A DNA stretch of 64,000 nt from Rhabditoides inermis (GCA_963966185.1 CAWZYM010000295.1:1328501-1392500); one strand, 5' to 3'. Counted from the stretch's first letter, positions 9,239 to 23,072 are shown. Program-made: numbers and translations. Notes: generated by a model from the sequence alone, not told the origin.

Positions 9239-11539
9239 CAACACAGGATAAACTTTCAGAAAAAAAACTTCCAGAAAAAACTCTAAGGATGAACTTTCAG
9301 AACAAAATTTCAGGATAAACTCTCAGAATAAACTCTCAGCATAAACTCTCAGGATAAACTCTCAGGATGAAGTCTCAGGATAAAATCTCAGGACAACTCA
9401 GGATAAACTTTCATTACAAACTCCAGACAACACAAGATAAACTTTCAGGATAAACTTCCAGGATAATCTCTCAGGATAAACTCTCAGGATAAACACGGGA
9501 TAAACTCTCAGGATAAACTTTCAGGACAAACTCTCAGAAAAAAACTCTCAGGATGAACTTTCAGGATAAACTTTCAGGATAAAGTCTCAGGATAAACTTT
9601 CAGGGTAAAGTCTCAGGATAAACTCTCAGGATAAAGTCTCAGGATAAAGTCTCAGGATAAACTCTCAGAATAAACTCTCAAGATAAACTCTCAGGATAAA
9701 CTTTCAGGATAAACTCTTAGGATAAACTCTCAGGATAAACTCTCAAGATAAACTCTCAGGATAAACTTTCAGGATAAACTCTTAGGATAAACTCTCAGGA
9801 TAAACTCTCAGGATAAAGTCTCAGGATAAACTTTCAAAGAAAGTCTGAGGAAAATCTCTCAGGATGAACTCTCAGGATAAACACAGGATAAACTTTCAGG
9901 ATGAACTTTCAGGAGAAACTCTCAGGAGAAACTCTCAGGATAAAGTCTCAGGATAAACACAGGATAAACTCTCAGGAGAAACTTTCTGGAGAAACTCTCA
10001 GGATAAACTCTCAGGATAAAGTCTCAGGATAAAGTCTCAGGATAAAATCTCAGGACAACTCAGGATAAACTCTCATTACAAACTCAAGACAACACAGGAT
10101 AAACTTTCAGAAAAAAAAAACTTCCAGAAAAAACTCTAAGGATGAACTTTCAGAACAAAATTTCAGGATAAACTCTCAGAATAAACTCTCAGCATAAACT
10201 CTCAGGATAAACTCTCAGGATGAAGTCTCAGGATAAAATCTCAGGACAACTCAGGATAAACTTTCATTACAAACTCCAGACAACACAAGATAAACTTTCA
10301 GGATAAACTTCCAGGATAAACTTTCAGGATAAACTCTCAGGATAAACTCTCAGGATGAACTTTCAGGATAAACTTTCAGGATAAACTTTCAGGATAAACT
10401 CTCAGGATAAACACAGGATAAACTCTCAGGATAAACTTTCAGGACAAACTTTCAGAGAAAGTCTGAGGATAATCTCTCAGGATAAACTCTCAGGATAAAC
10501 TTTCAGGACAAACTCTCAGAAAAAAACTCTCAGGATGAACTTTCAGGATAAACTTTCAGGATAAAGTCTCAGGATAAACTTTCAGGGTAAAGTCTCAGGA
10601 TAAACTCTCAGGATAAAGTCTCAGGATAAACTCTCAGGATAAACTCTCAGGTTAAACTCTCAAGATAAACTCTCAGGATAAACTTTCAGGATAAACTCTT
10701 AGGATAAACTCTCAGGATAAACTCTCAAGATAAACTCTCAGGATAAACTTTCAGGATAAACTCTCAGAATAAACTCCCAGGATAAAATAAACTTTCAGAA
10801 TAAACTCCCAGGATAAACTTTCAGGATAAACTTCCAGGATAATCTCTCAGGATAAACTCTCAGGATAAACTTTCAGAGAAAGTCTGAGAATAATTTCTCA
10901 GGATAAACTCTCAGGATAAACTTTCAGGACAAACTATCAGAAAAAAAACTCTCAGGATGAACTTTCAGGATAAACTCTCAAGATAAACTCTCAGGATAAA
11001 CTTTCAGGATAAACTCTTAGGATAAACTCTCAGGATAAAGTCTCAGGATGAACTCTCAGGATAAACTCTCAGGATAAACTCTCAAAATAAACTCTCAGGA
11101 TAAACTTTCAGGATAAACTCTTAGGATAAACTCTCAGGATAAACTCTCAGGATGAAGCCTCAAGATAAAGTGTCAGGATAAACACAGGATAAACTTCCAG
11201 GATAAACTCCCAGGATAAACTTTCAGGATAAACTCTCAGGATAAACTCTCAGGATAAAGTCTCAGGATAAACTTTCAAAGAAAGTCTGAGGAAAATCTCT
11301 CAGGATGAACTCTCAGGATAAACACAGGAGAAACTTTCAGGATGAACTTTCAGGAGAAACTCTCAGGATAAACTCTCAGGATAAAGTCTCAGGATAAACA
11401 CAGGATAAACTCTCAGGAGAAACTTTCAGGAGAAACTCTCAGGATAAACTCTCAGGATAAAGTCTCAGGATAAAGTCTCAGGATAAAATCTCAGGACAAC
11501 TCAGGATAAACTCTCATTACAAACTCAAGACAACACAGG

Positions 11540-11650
11540 TAGGGACCACAATGAGATTTTCAAATATTTGGATATGGTATAGCAATGAGTTCATAAATGT
11601 GGTCCATTTGAAGCTGATTTCAAAAATATATAATGCTCGTAGGGTTCATC
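11540..11650. mobile_element. Truncated TIR transposon, copy 5 (left 111 bp only)
   Basis: Only the left end survives: the left terminal repeat and bases up to GTAGGGTTCATC. At 11,651 the sequence passes directly into satellite (AGGACAACTCAGGATATAC). The right terminal repeat, the CpG patch and both TGACGTCA sites are gone. The junction shares only about 2 bases (TC) between the two partners, which suggests an end-joining type deletion or a non-homologous exchange. The remnant cannot be mobile, since one terminal repeat is missing. Confidence 0.9.
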
Positions 11651-12474
11651 AGGACAACTCAGGATATACTTTCATTACAAACTCAAGACAACACAGGATA
11701 AACTTTCAGGATGAAGCTTCAAGATAAAGTCTCAGGATAAACACAGGATAAACTTTCAGGATAAACTCCCAGGATAAACTTTTAGGATAAACTCTCAGGA
11801 TAAACTCTCAGGATAAAGACTCAGGATAAACTTTCAGAGAAAGTCTGAGAATAATTTCTCAGGATAAACTCTCAGGATAAACTTTCAGGACAAACTCTCA
11901 GAAAAAAAACTCTCAGGAGGAACTTTCAGGATAAACTCTCAAGATAAACTCTCAGGATAAACTTTCAGGATAAACTCTTAGGATAAACTCTCAGGATAAA
12001 GTCTCAGGATGAACTCTCAGGATAAACTCTCGAAATAAACTCTCAGGATAAACTTTCAGGATAAACTCTTAGGATAAACTCTCAGGATAAACTCTCAGGA
12101 TGAAGCCTCAAGATAAAGTGTCAGGATAAACACAGGATAAACTTCCAGGATAAACTCCCAGGATAAACTTTCAGGATAAACTCTCAGGATAAAGTCTCAG
12201 GATAAACTTTCAAAGAAAGTCTGAGGAAAATCTCTCAGGATGAACTCTCAGGATAAACACAGGAGAAACTTTCAGGATGAACTTTCAGGAGAAACTCTCA
12301 GGATAAACTCTCAGGATAAAGTCTCAGGATAAACACAGGATAAACTCTCAGGAGAAACTTTCAGGAGAAACTCTCAGGATAAACTCTCAGGATAAAGTCT
12401 CAGGATAAAGTCTCAGGATAAAATCTCAGGACAACTCAGGATAAACTCTCATTACAAACTCAAGACAACACAGG

Positions 12475-13025
12475 TAGGGACCACAAAGAGATTTTCAAAT
12501 ATTTGGATATGGTATAGCAATGAGTTCATAAATGTGGTCCATTTGAAGCTGATTTCAAAAATATATAATGCTCGTAGGGTTCATCGTTCACATTGCGCTC
12601 TAATTCCGCACGGCGCCGCGCATTCGAGCGCGCGCTCACATAGAGAAAGTGCGACAGAGGGCGGCTAGATCAAAGCACTGATGACGTCATCGATAGTTGA
12701 ATAATAAACATATTCGTTTATATTAGTATCACTAGGTTTTGTTTGACTGTAATCGATAAGTACTCGATGAAATACGTCTCTCATGTTAGCATTTTTCATT
12801 ACTCACTTTTAGCGATGGCGGCTAGATGAAAGAAATATGACGTCATCGTATCACTTTTTACCGATTTTCACTACTTTACAGGGTACATGATCCCATAAAA
12901 AGTATACCGTTAGAACCAGCGCGAATTGGCGAATCGTTCTATGCTAATTAGATCACGTCATGTGTTCAGTGAGAAAATGTTACATGATTTCGCCGGGCTC
13001 TCTGCAACTCACGTTGTGGTTCCTA
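12475..13025. mobile_element. Non-autonomous TIR transposon, copy 6
   Basis: This is a full-length 551-bp copy with the CAACACAGG duplication on both sides. Two private substitutions are visible: A at 12487, which removes the ATG of the 60-codon frame found in the other copies, and T at 12953. It begins the 4,450-bp higher-order repeat. Confidence 0.88.
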
Positions 13026-16000
13026 CAACACAGGATAAACTTTCAGAAAAAAAACTTCCAGAAAAAACTCTAAGGATGAACTTTCAGAACAAAATTTCAG
13101 GATAAACTCTCAGATGAAACTCTCAGCATAAACTCTCAGGATAAACTCTCAGGATGAAGTCTCAGGATAAAATCTCAGGACAACTCAGGATAAACTTTCA
13201 TTACAAACTCCAGACAACACAAGATAAACTTTCAGGATAAACTTCCAGGATAATCTCTCAGGATAAACTCTCAGGATAAACACGGGATAAACTCTCAGGA
13301 TAAACTTTCAGGACAAACTCTCAGAAAAAACTCTCAGGATGAACTTTCAGGATAAACTTTCAGGATAAAGTCTCAGGATAAACTTTCAGGGTAAAGTCTC
13401 AGGATAAACTCTCAGGATAAAGTCTCAGGATAAACTCTCAGGATAAACTCTCAGAATAAACTCTCAAGATAAACTCTCAGGATAAACTTTCAGGATAAAC
13501 TCTTAGGATAAACTCTCAGGATAAACTCTCAAGATAAACTCTCAGGATAAACTTTCAGGATAAACTCTTAGGATAAACTCTCAGGATAAACTCTCAGGAT
13601 AAAGTCTCAGGATAAACTTTCAAAGAAAGTCTGAGGAAAATCTCTCAGGATGAACTCTCAGGATAAACACAGGATGAACTTTCAGGATGAACTTTCAGGA
13701 GAAACTCTCAGGAGAAACTCTCAGGATAAAGTCTCAGGATAAACACAGGATAAACTCTCAGGAGAAACTTTCTGGAGAAACTCTCAGGATAAACTCTCAG
13801 GATAAAGTCTCAGGATAAAGTCTCAGGATAAAATCTCAGGACAACTCAGGATAAACTCTCATTACAAACTCAAGACAACACAGGATAAACTTTCAGAAAA
13901 AAACTTCCAGAAAAAACTCTAAGGATGAACTTTCAGAACAAAATTTCAGGATAAACTCTCAGAATAAACTCTCAGCATAAACTCTCAGGATAAACTCTCA
14001 GGATGAAGTCTCAGGATAAAATCTCAGGACAACTCAGGATAAACTTTCATTACAAACTCCAGACAACACAAGATAAACTTTCAGGATAAACTTCCAGGAT
14101 AAACTTTCAGGATAAACTCTCAGGATAAACTCTCAGGATGAACTTTCAGGATAAACTTTCAGGATAAACTTTCAGGATAAACTCTCAGGATAAACACAGG
14201 ATAAACTCTCAGGATAAACTTTCAGGACAAACTTTCAGAGAAAGTCTGAGGATAATCTCTCAGGATAAACTCTCAGGATAAACTTTCAGGACAAACTCTC
14301 AGAAAAAAACTCTCAGGATGAACTTTCAGGATAAACTTTCAGGATAAAGTCTCAGGATAAACTTTCAGGGTAAAGTCTCAGGATAAACTCTCAGGATAAA
14401 GTCTCAGGATAAACTCTCAGGATAAACTCTCAGGATAAACTCTCAAGATAAACTCTCAGGATAAACTTTCAGGATAAACTCTTAGGATAAACTCTCAGGA
14501 TAAACTCTCAAGATAAACTCTCAGGATAAACTTTCAGGATAAACTCTTAGGATAAACTTTCAGGATAAACTCTCAGGATAAAGTCTCAGGATAAAATCTC
14601 AGGACAACTCAGGATATACTCTCATTACAAACTCAAGACAACACAGGATAAACTTTCAGGATGAAGCCTCAAGATAAAGTCTCAGGATAAAAACAGGATA
14701 AACTTTCAGGATAAACTCCCAGGAAAAAATATTCAGGATAAACTCTCAGGATAAACTCTCAGGATAAAGACTCAGGATAAACTTTCAGAGAAAGTCTGCG
14801 AATATTCTCTCAGGATAAACTCTCAGGATAAACACAGGATAAACTCTCAGGATGAAGCCTCAAGATAAAGTGTCAGGATAAACACAGGATAAACTTCCAG
14901 GATAATCTCCCAGGATAAACTTTCAGGATAAACTCTCAGGATAAACTCTCAGGATAAAGTCTCAGGATAAACTTTCAAAGAAAGTCTGAGGAAAATCTCT
15001 CAGGATGAACTCTCAGGAAAAACACAGGATAAACTTTCAGGATGAACTTTCAGGATAAACTCTCAGGATAAACTCTCAGGAAAAAGTCTCAGGATAAACA
15101 CAGGATAAACTCTCAGGAGAAACTTTCAGGAGAAACTCTCAGGATAAACTCTCAGGATAAAGTCTCAGGATAAAGTCTCAGGATAAAATCTCAGGACAAC
15201 TCAGGATAAACTCTCAGGATAAACTCTCAGGATAAAGTCTCAGGATAAACTTTCAGGATAAACTCTCAGGATAAACTCTCAAGATAAACTCTCAGGATAA
15301 ACTCTCAGGATAAACTCTCAGGATAAAGTCTCAGGATAAACTTTCAGAAAAAGTCTTAGGATAATCTCGCAGGATGAAGTCTCAGGATAAACTTTCAGGG
15401 AAAGTCTGAGGATAATCTCTCAGGATAAACTCTCAGGATAAACACAGGATAAACTCTCAGGATGAAGCCTCAAGATAAAGTCTCAGGACAAACACAGAAT
15501 AAACTCTCAGGATAAACTTACAGGATAAACTCTCAGGATAAACTCTCAGGATAAACTCTCAGGAAAAAGTCTCAGGATAAAATCTCAGGTGAACTCAGGA
15601 TAAACTCTCATTACAAACTCAAGACAACACAGGATAAACTTTCAGAAAAAAAACTTCCAGAATAAACTCTCAGGATGAACTTTCAGGATAAACTTTACAG
15701 GATAAACTCTCAGGATAAACTCTCAGGATAAACATTTAGGCTAAACTTTCAGGATAAACTCTCAGGATGAACTTTCAGGATAAACTTTCAGGATAAACTC
15801 TCAGGATAAACTCTCAGGATAAACTCTCAGGATAAACTCTCAGGATAAAGTCTCAGGATAAACTTTCAGGATAAACTCTCAGGATAAACTCTTAAGATAA
15901 ACTCTCAGGATAAACTCTCAGGATAAACTCTCAGGATAAAGTCTCAGGATAAACTTTCAGAGAAAGTCTGAGGATAATCTCGCTGGATGAAGTCTCAGGA

Positions 16001-16922
16001 TAAACTTTCAGAGAAAGTCTGAGGATAATCTCTCAGGATAAACTCTCAGGATAAACACAGGATAAACTCTCAGGATGAAGCCTCAAGATAAAGTCTCAGG
16101 ACAAACACAGAATAAACTCTCAGGATAAACTTTCAGGATAAACTCTCAGGATAAACTCTCAGGATAAATTCTCAGGAAAAAGTCTCAGGATAAAATTTCA
16201 GGTGAACTCAGGATAAACTCTCATTACAAACTCAAGACAACACAGGATAAACTTTCAGAAAAAAAACTTCCAGAATAAACTCTCAGGATGAACTTTCAGG
16301 ATAAACTTTCAGGATAAACTCTCAGGATAAACTCTCAGGATAAACTCTCAGGATAAACTCTCAGAATAAACTCTCAGAATAAACTCTCAGGATAAACTCT
16401 CAGGATAAAGTCTCAGGATAAACTCTCAAGATAAACTCTCAGGATAAACTTTCAGGATAAACTCTTAGGATAAACTCTCAGGATAAAGTCTCAGGATGAA
16501 CTCTCAGGATAAACTCTCAGGATAAACTCTCAAAATAAACTCTCAGGATAAACTTTCAGGATAAACTCTTAGGATAAACTCTCAGGATAAACTCTCAGGA
16601 TGAAGCCTCAAGATAAAGTGTCAGGATAAACACAGGATAAACTTCCAGGATAAACTCCCAGGATAAACTTTCAGGATAAACTCTCAGGATAAACTCTCAG
16701 GATAAAGTCTCAGGATAAACTTTCAAAGAAAGTCTGAGGAAAATCTCTCAGGATGAACTCTCAGGATAAACACAGGAGAAACTTTCAGGATGAACTTTCA
16801 GGAGAAACTCTCAGGATAAACTCTCAGGATAAAGTTTCAGGATAAACACAGGATAAACTTTCAGGATAAAATCTCAGGACAACTCAGGATAAACTCTCAT
16901 TACAAACTCAAGACAACACAGG
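12475..16922 (+). repeat. 4,450-bp higher-order repeat, unit 1
   Basis: This unit runs from transposon copy 6 to just before copy 7. It matches the next unit at an offset of 4,448-4,450 bp: CTCGCAGG at 15366 and 19816, ACATTTAGGC at 15732 and 20182, and the GCGAATATTC variant near 14,799 and 19,249. Within it, 13,026-16,922 is pure satellite with no other feature. Confidence 0.85.
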
Positions 16923-17473
16923 TAGGGACCACAATGAGATTTTCAAATATTTGGATATGGTATAGCAATGAGTTCATAAATGTGGTCCATTTGAAGCTGA
17001 TTTCAAAAATATATAATGCTCGTAGGGTTCATCGTTCACATTGCGCTCTAATTCCGCACGGCGCCGCGCATTCGAGCGCGCGCTCACATAGAGAAAGTGC
17101 GACAGAGGGCGGCTAGATCAAAGCACTGATGACGTCATCGATAGTTGAATAATAAACATATTCGTTTATATTAGTATCACTAGGTTTTGTTTGACTGTAA
17201 TCGATAAGTACTCGATGAAATACGTCTCTCATGTTAGCATTTTTCATTACTCACTTTTAGCGATGGCGGCTAGATGAAAGAAATATGACGTCATCGTATC
17301 ACTTTTTACCGATTTTCACTACTTTACAGGGTACATGATCCCATAAAAAGTATACCGTTAGAACCAGCGCGAATTGGCGAATCGTTCTATGCTAATTAGA
17401 GCACGTCATGTGTTCAGTGAGAAAATGTTACATGATTTCGCCGGGCTCTCTGCAACTCACGTTGTGGTTCCTA
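16923..17473. mobile_element. Non-autonomous TIR transposon, copy 7
   Basis: This is a full-length 551-bp copy that reads identical to copy 1, although it lies 15 kb away. The left flank is a shortened version of that of copies 1 and 3: the satellite units just before the common GATAAAATCTCAGGACAACT segment are missing. It is the last element in the window. Its counterpart one repeat later (near 21,372) is absent. Confidence 0.88.
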
Positions 17474-20400
17474 CAACACAGGATAAACTTTCAGAAAAAA
17501 ACTTCCAGAAAAAACTCTAAGGATGAACTTTCAGAACAAAATTTCAGGATAAACTCTCAGAATAAACTCTCAGCATAAACTCTCAGGATAAACTCTCAGG
17601 ATGAAGTCTCAGGATAAAATCTCAGGACAACTCAGGATAAACTTTCATTACAAACTCCAGACAACACAAGATAAACTTTCAGGATAAACTTCCAGGATAA
17701 TCTCTCAGGATAAACTCTCAGGATAAACACGGGATAAACTCTCAGGATAAACTTTCAGGACAAACTCTCAGAAAAAAACTCTCAGGATGAACTTTCAGGA
17801 TAAACTTTCAGGATAAAGTCTCAGGATAAACTTTCAGGGTAAAGTCTCAGGATAAACTCTCAGGATAAAGTCTCAGGATAAACTCTCAGGATAAACTCTC
17901 AGAATAAACTCTCAAGATAAACTCTCAGGATAAACTTTCAGGATAAACTCTTAGGATAAACTCTCAGGATAAACTCTCAAGATAAACTCTCAGGATAAAC
18001 TTTCAGGATAAACTCTTAGGATAAACTCTCAGGATAAACTCTCAGGATAAAGTCTCAGGATAAACTTTCAAAGAAAGTCTGAGGAAAATCTCTCAGGATG
18101 AACTCTCAGGATAAACACAGGATAAACTTTCAGGATGAACTTTCAGGAGAAACTCTCAGGAGAAACTCTCAGGATAAAGTCTCAGGATAAACACAGGATA
18201 AACTCTCAGGAGAAACTTTCTGGAGAAACTCTCAGGATAAACTCTCAGGATAAAGTCTCAGGATAAAGTCTCAGGATAAAATCTCAGGACAACTCAGGAT
18301 AAACTCTCATTACAAACTCAAGACAACACAGGATAAACTTTCAGAAAAAAAACTTCCAGAAAAAACTCTAAGGATGAACTTTCAGAACAAAATTTCAGGA
18401 TAAACTCTCAGAATAAACTCTCAGCATAAACTCTCAGGATAAACTCTCAGGATGAAGTCTCAGGATAAAATCTCAGGACAACTCAGGATAAACTTTCATT
18501 ACAAACTCCAGACAACACAAGATAAACTTTCAGGATAAACTTCCAGGATAAACTTTCAGGATAAACTCTCAGGATAAACTCTCAGGATGAACTTTCAGGA
18601 TAAACTTTCAGGATAAACTTTCAGGATAAACTCTCAGGATAAACACAGGATAAACTCTCAGGATAAACTTTCAGGACAAACTTTCAGAGAAAGTCTGAGG
18701 ATAATCTCTCAGGATAAACTCTCAGGATAAACTTTCAGGACAAACTCTCAGAAAAAAAACTCTCAGGATGAACTTTCAGGATAAACTTTCAGGATAAAGT
18801 CTCAGGATAAACTTTCAGGGTAAAGTCTCAGGATAAACTCTCAGGATAAAGTCTCAGGATAAACTCTCAGGATAAACTCTCAGGATAAACTCTCAAGATA
18901 AACTCTCAGGATAAACTTTCAGGATAAACTCTTAGGATAAACTCTCAGGATAAACTCTCAAGATAAACTCTCAGGATAAACTTTCAGGATAAACTCTTAG
19001 GATAAACTTTCAGGATAAACTCTCAGGATAAAGTCTCAGGATAATATCTCAGTACAACTCAGGATATACTCTCGTTACAAACTCAAGACAACACAGGATA
19101 AACTTTCAGGATGAAGCCTCAAGATAAAGTCTCAGGATAAAAACAGGATAAACTTTCAGGATAAACTCCCAGGAAAAAATATTCAGGATAAACTCTCAGG
19201 ATAAACTCTCAGGATAAAGACTCAGGATAAACTTTCAGAGAAAGTCTGCGAATATTCTCTCAGGATAAACTCTCAGGATAAACACAGGATAAACTCTCAG
19301 GATGAAGCCTCAAGATAAAGTGTCAGGATAAACACAGGATAAACTTCCAGGATAATCTCCCAGGATAAACTTTCAGGATAAACTCTCAGGATAAACTCTC
19401 AGGATAAAGTCTCAGGATAAACTTTCAAAGAAAGTCTGAGGAAAATCTCTCAGGATGAACTCTCAGGAAAAACACAGGATAAACTTTCAGGATGAACTTT
19501 CAGGATAAACTCTCAGGATAAACTCTCAGGAAAAAGTCTCAGGATAAACACAGGATAAACTCTCAGGAGAAACTTTCAGGAGAAACTCTCAGGATAAACT
19601 CTCAGGATAAAGTCTCAGGATAAAGTCTCAGGATAAAATCTCAGGACAACTCAGGATAAACTCTCAGGATAAACTCTCAGGATAAAGTCTCAGGATAAAC
19701 TTTCAGGATAAACTCTCAGGATAAACTCTCAAGATAAACTCTCAGGATAAACTCTCAGGATAAACTCTCAGGATAAAGTCTCAGGATAAACTTTCAGAAA
19801 AAGTCTTAGGATAATCTCGCAGGATGAAGTCTCAGGATAAACTTTCAGGGAAAGTCTGAGGATAATCTCTCAGGATAAACTCTCAGGATAAACACAGGAT
19901 AAACTCTCAGGATGAAGCCTCAAGATAAAGTCTCAGGACAAACACAGAATAAACTCTCAGGATAAACTTACAGGATAAACTCTCAGGATAAACTCTCAGG
20001 ATAAACTCTCAGGAAAAAGTCTCAGGATAAAATCTCAGGTGAACTCAGGATAAACTCTCATTACAAACTCAAGACAACACAGGATAAACTTTCAGAAAAA
20101 AAACTTCCAGAATAAACTCTCAGGATGAACTTTCAGGATAAACTTTACAGGATAAACTCTCAGGATAAACTCTCAGGATAAACATTTAGGCTAAACTTTC
20201 AGGATAAACTCTCAGGATGAACTTTCAGGATAAACTTTCAGGATAAACTCTCAGGATAAACTCTCAGGATAAACTCTCAGGATAAACTCTCAGGATAAAG
20301 TCTCAGGATAAACTTTCAGGATAAACTCTCAGGATAAACTCTTAAGATAAACTCTCAGGATAAACTCTCAGGATAAACTCTCAGGATAAAGTCTCAGGAT

Positions 20401-21371
20401 AAACTTTCAGAGAAAGTCTGAGGATAATCTCGCTGGATGAAGTCTCAGGATAAACTTTCAGAGAAAGTCTGAGGATAATCTCTCAGGATAAACTCTCAGG
20501 ATAAACACAGGATAAACTCTCAGGATGAAGCCTCAAGATAAAGTCTCAGGACAAACACAGAATAAACTCTCAGGATAAACTTTCAGGATAAACTCTCAGG
20601 ATAAACTCTCAGGATAAATTCTCAGGAAAAAATCTCAGGATAAAATTTCAGGTGAACTCAGGATAAACTCTCATTACAAACTCAAGACAACACAGGATAA
20701 ACTTTCAGAAAAAAAACTTCCAGAATAAACTCTCAGGATGAACTTTCAGGATAAACTTTCAGGATAAACTCTCAGGATAAACTCTCAGGATAAACTCTCA
20801 GGATAAACTCTCAGAATAAACTCTCAGAATAAACTCTCAGGATAAACTCTCAGGATAAAGTCTCAGGATAAACTCTCAAGATAAACTCTCAGGATAAACT
20901 TTCAGGATAAACTCTTAGGATAAACTCTCAGGATAAAGTCTCAGGATGAACTCTCAGGATAAACTCTCAGGATAAACTCTCAAAATAAACTCTCAGGATA
21001 AACTTTCAGGATAAACTCTTAGGATAAACTCTCAGGATAAACTCTCAGGATGAAGCCTCAAGATAAAGTGTCAGGATAAACACAGGATAAACTTCCAGGA
21101 TAAACTCCCAGGATAAACTTTCAGGATAAACTCTCAGGATAAACTCTCAGGATAAAGTCTCAGGATAAACTTTCAAAGAAAGTCTGAGGAAAATCTCTCA
21201 GGATGAACTCTCAGGATAAACACAGGAGAAACTTTCAGGATGAACTTTCAGGAGAAACTCTCAGGATAAACTCTCAGGATAAAGTTTCAGGATAAACACA
21301 GGATAAACTTTCAGGATAAAATCTCAGGACAACTCAGGATAAACTCTCATTACAAACTCAAGACAACACAG
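16923..21371 (+). repeat. 4,450-bp higher-order repeat, unit 2
   Basis: This is the second unit, beginning with transposon copy 7. It is nearly identical to unit 1. Two visible differences are AAAATCTC near 20,637, where unit 1 has AAAGTCTC, and ATAATATCTCAGTACAACTC near 19,052, where unit 1 has ATAAAATCTCAGGACAACTC. The latter change is shared with the third unit near 22,941. Confidence 0.85.
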
Positions 21372-21380
21372 CAACACAGG
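21364..21380. other. Probable transposon excision footprint
   Basis: The sequence reads CAACACAG CAACACAGG. At uninserted sites the 9-mer CAACACAGG occurs once. At filled sites it occurs on both sides of the transposon. Here both duplicates sit side by side, minus one G, with no element between them, inside a repeat unit that otherwise matches the one holding copy 7. This is what cut-and-paste excision with imperfect repair leaves. Recombination between the duplicates would have left a single copy. A chance 8-bp duplication at exactly this point is much less likely. Confidence 0.82.
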
Positions 21381-23072
21381 ATAAACTTTCAGAAAAAAAA
21401 CTTCCAGAAAAAACTCTAAGGATGAACTTTCAGAACAAAATTTCAGGATAAACTCTCAGAATAAACTCTCAGCATAAACTCTCAGGATAAACTCTCAGGA
21501 TGAAGTCTCAGGATAAAATCTCAGGACAACTCAGGATAAACTTTCATTACAAACTCCAGACAACACAAGATAAACTTTCAGGATAAACTTCCAGGATAAT
21601 CTCTCAGGATAAACTCTCAGGATAAACACGGGATAAACTCTCAGGATAAACTTTCAGGACAAACTCTCAGAAAAAAACTCTCAGGATGAACTTTCAGGAT
21701 AAACTTTCAGGATAAAGTCTCAGGATAAACTTTCAGGGTAAAGTCTCAGGATAAACTCTCAGGATAAAGTCTCAGGATAAACTCTCAGGATAAACTCTCA
21801 GAATAAACTCTCAAGATAAACTCTCAGGATAAACTTTCAGGATAAACTCTTAGGATAAACTCTCAGGATAAACTCTCAAGATAAACTCTCAGGATAAACT
21901 TTCAGGATAAACTCTTAGGATAAACTCTCAGGATAAACTCTCAGGATAAAGTCTCAGGATAAACTTTCAAAGAAAGTCTGAGGAAAATCTCTCAGGATGA
22001 ACTCTCAGGATAAACACAGGATAAACTTTCAGGATGAACTTTCAGGAGAAACTCTCAGGAGAAACTCTCAGGATAAAGTCTCAGGATAAACACAGGATAA
22101 ACTCTCAGGAGAAACTTTCTGGAGAAACTCTCAGGATAAACTCTCAGGATAAAGTCTCAGGATAAAGTCTCAGGATAAAATCTCAGGACAACTCAGGATA
22201 AACTCTCATTACAAACTCAAGACAACACAGGATAAACTTTCAGAAAAAAAACTTCCAGAAAAAACTCTAAGGATGAACTTTCAGAACAAAATTTCAGGAT
22301 AAACTCTCAGAATAAACTCTCAGCATAAACTCTCAGGATAAACTCTCAGGATGAAGTCTCAGGATAAAATCTCAGGACAACTCAGGATAAACTTTCATTA
22401 CAAACTCCAGACAACACAAGATAAACTTTCAGGATAAACTTCCAGGATAAACTTTCAGGATAAACTCTCAGGATAAACTCTCAGGATGAACTTTCAGGAT
22501 AAACTTTCAGGATAAACTTTCAGGATAAACTCTCAGGATAAACACAGGATAAACTCTCAGGATAAACTTTCAGGACAAACTTTCAGAGAAAGTCTGAGGA
22601 TAATCTCTCAAGATAAACTCTCAGGATAAACTTTCAGGACAAACTCTCAGAAAAAAAACTCTCAGGATGAACTTTCAGGATAAACTTTCAGGATAAAGTC
22701 TCAGGATAAACTTTCAGGGTAAAGTCTCAGGATAAACTCTCAGGATAAAGTCTCAGGATAAACTCTCAGGATAAACTCTCAGGATAAACTCTCAAGATAA
22801 ACTCTCAGGATAAACTTTCAGGATAAACTCTTAGGATAAACTCTCAGGATAAACTCTCAAGATAAACTCTCAGGATAAACTTTCAGGATAAACTCTTAGG
22901 ATAAACTTTCAGGATAAACTCTCAGGATAAAGTCTCAGGATAATATCTCAGTACAACTCAGGATATACTCTCGTTACAAACTCAAGACAACACAGGATAA
23001 ACTTTCAGGATGAAGCCTCAAGATAAAGTCTCAGGATAAAAACAGGATAAACTTTCAGGATAAACTCCCAGG
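21372..23072 (+). repeat. 4,450-bp higher-order repeat, unit 3 (partial, transposon lost)
   Basis: This repeats the satellite that follows transposon copy 7, with the element absent. It follows unit 2 until about 23,072, after AAACTCCCAGGA. There unit 2 has AAAAATATTCAGG, whereas this unit joins sequence resembling 8,020-10,000. It carries the private GTACAACTC and CTCGTTACAAACTC variants also seen in unit 2. Confidence 0.8.

Larger units (their letters stand above)
5597..10560 (+). repeat. 5.6-kb higher-order repeat, copy 2 (partial)
   Basis: This is the second copy of the block starting at base 1, with transposons at 7264 and 8688. The spacing between its two transposons is 1,424 bp, against 1,448 bp in copy 1. 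The sequence left of the second transposon is not the same as in copy 1: it looks spliced from two kinds of repeat near 8,521-8,546. After about 10,560 the copy departs from the first copy. It then continues with rearranged satellite, including an odd fused unit GGATAAAATAAAC near 10,780. Confidence 0.8.

Noticed and set aside
21372..23072. Loss of the element near 21,372 by recombination between the flanking 9-mers.
   Set aside because: That would leave a single CAACACAGG. Two adjacent copies remain, which fits excision better.
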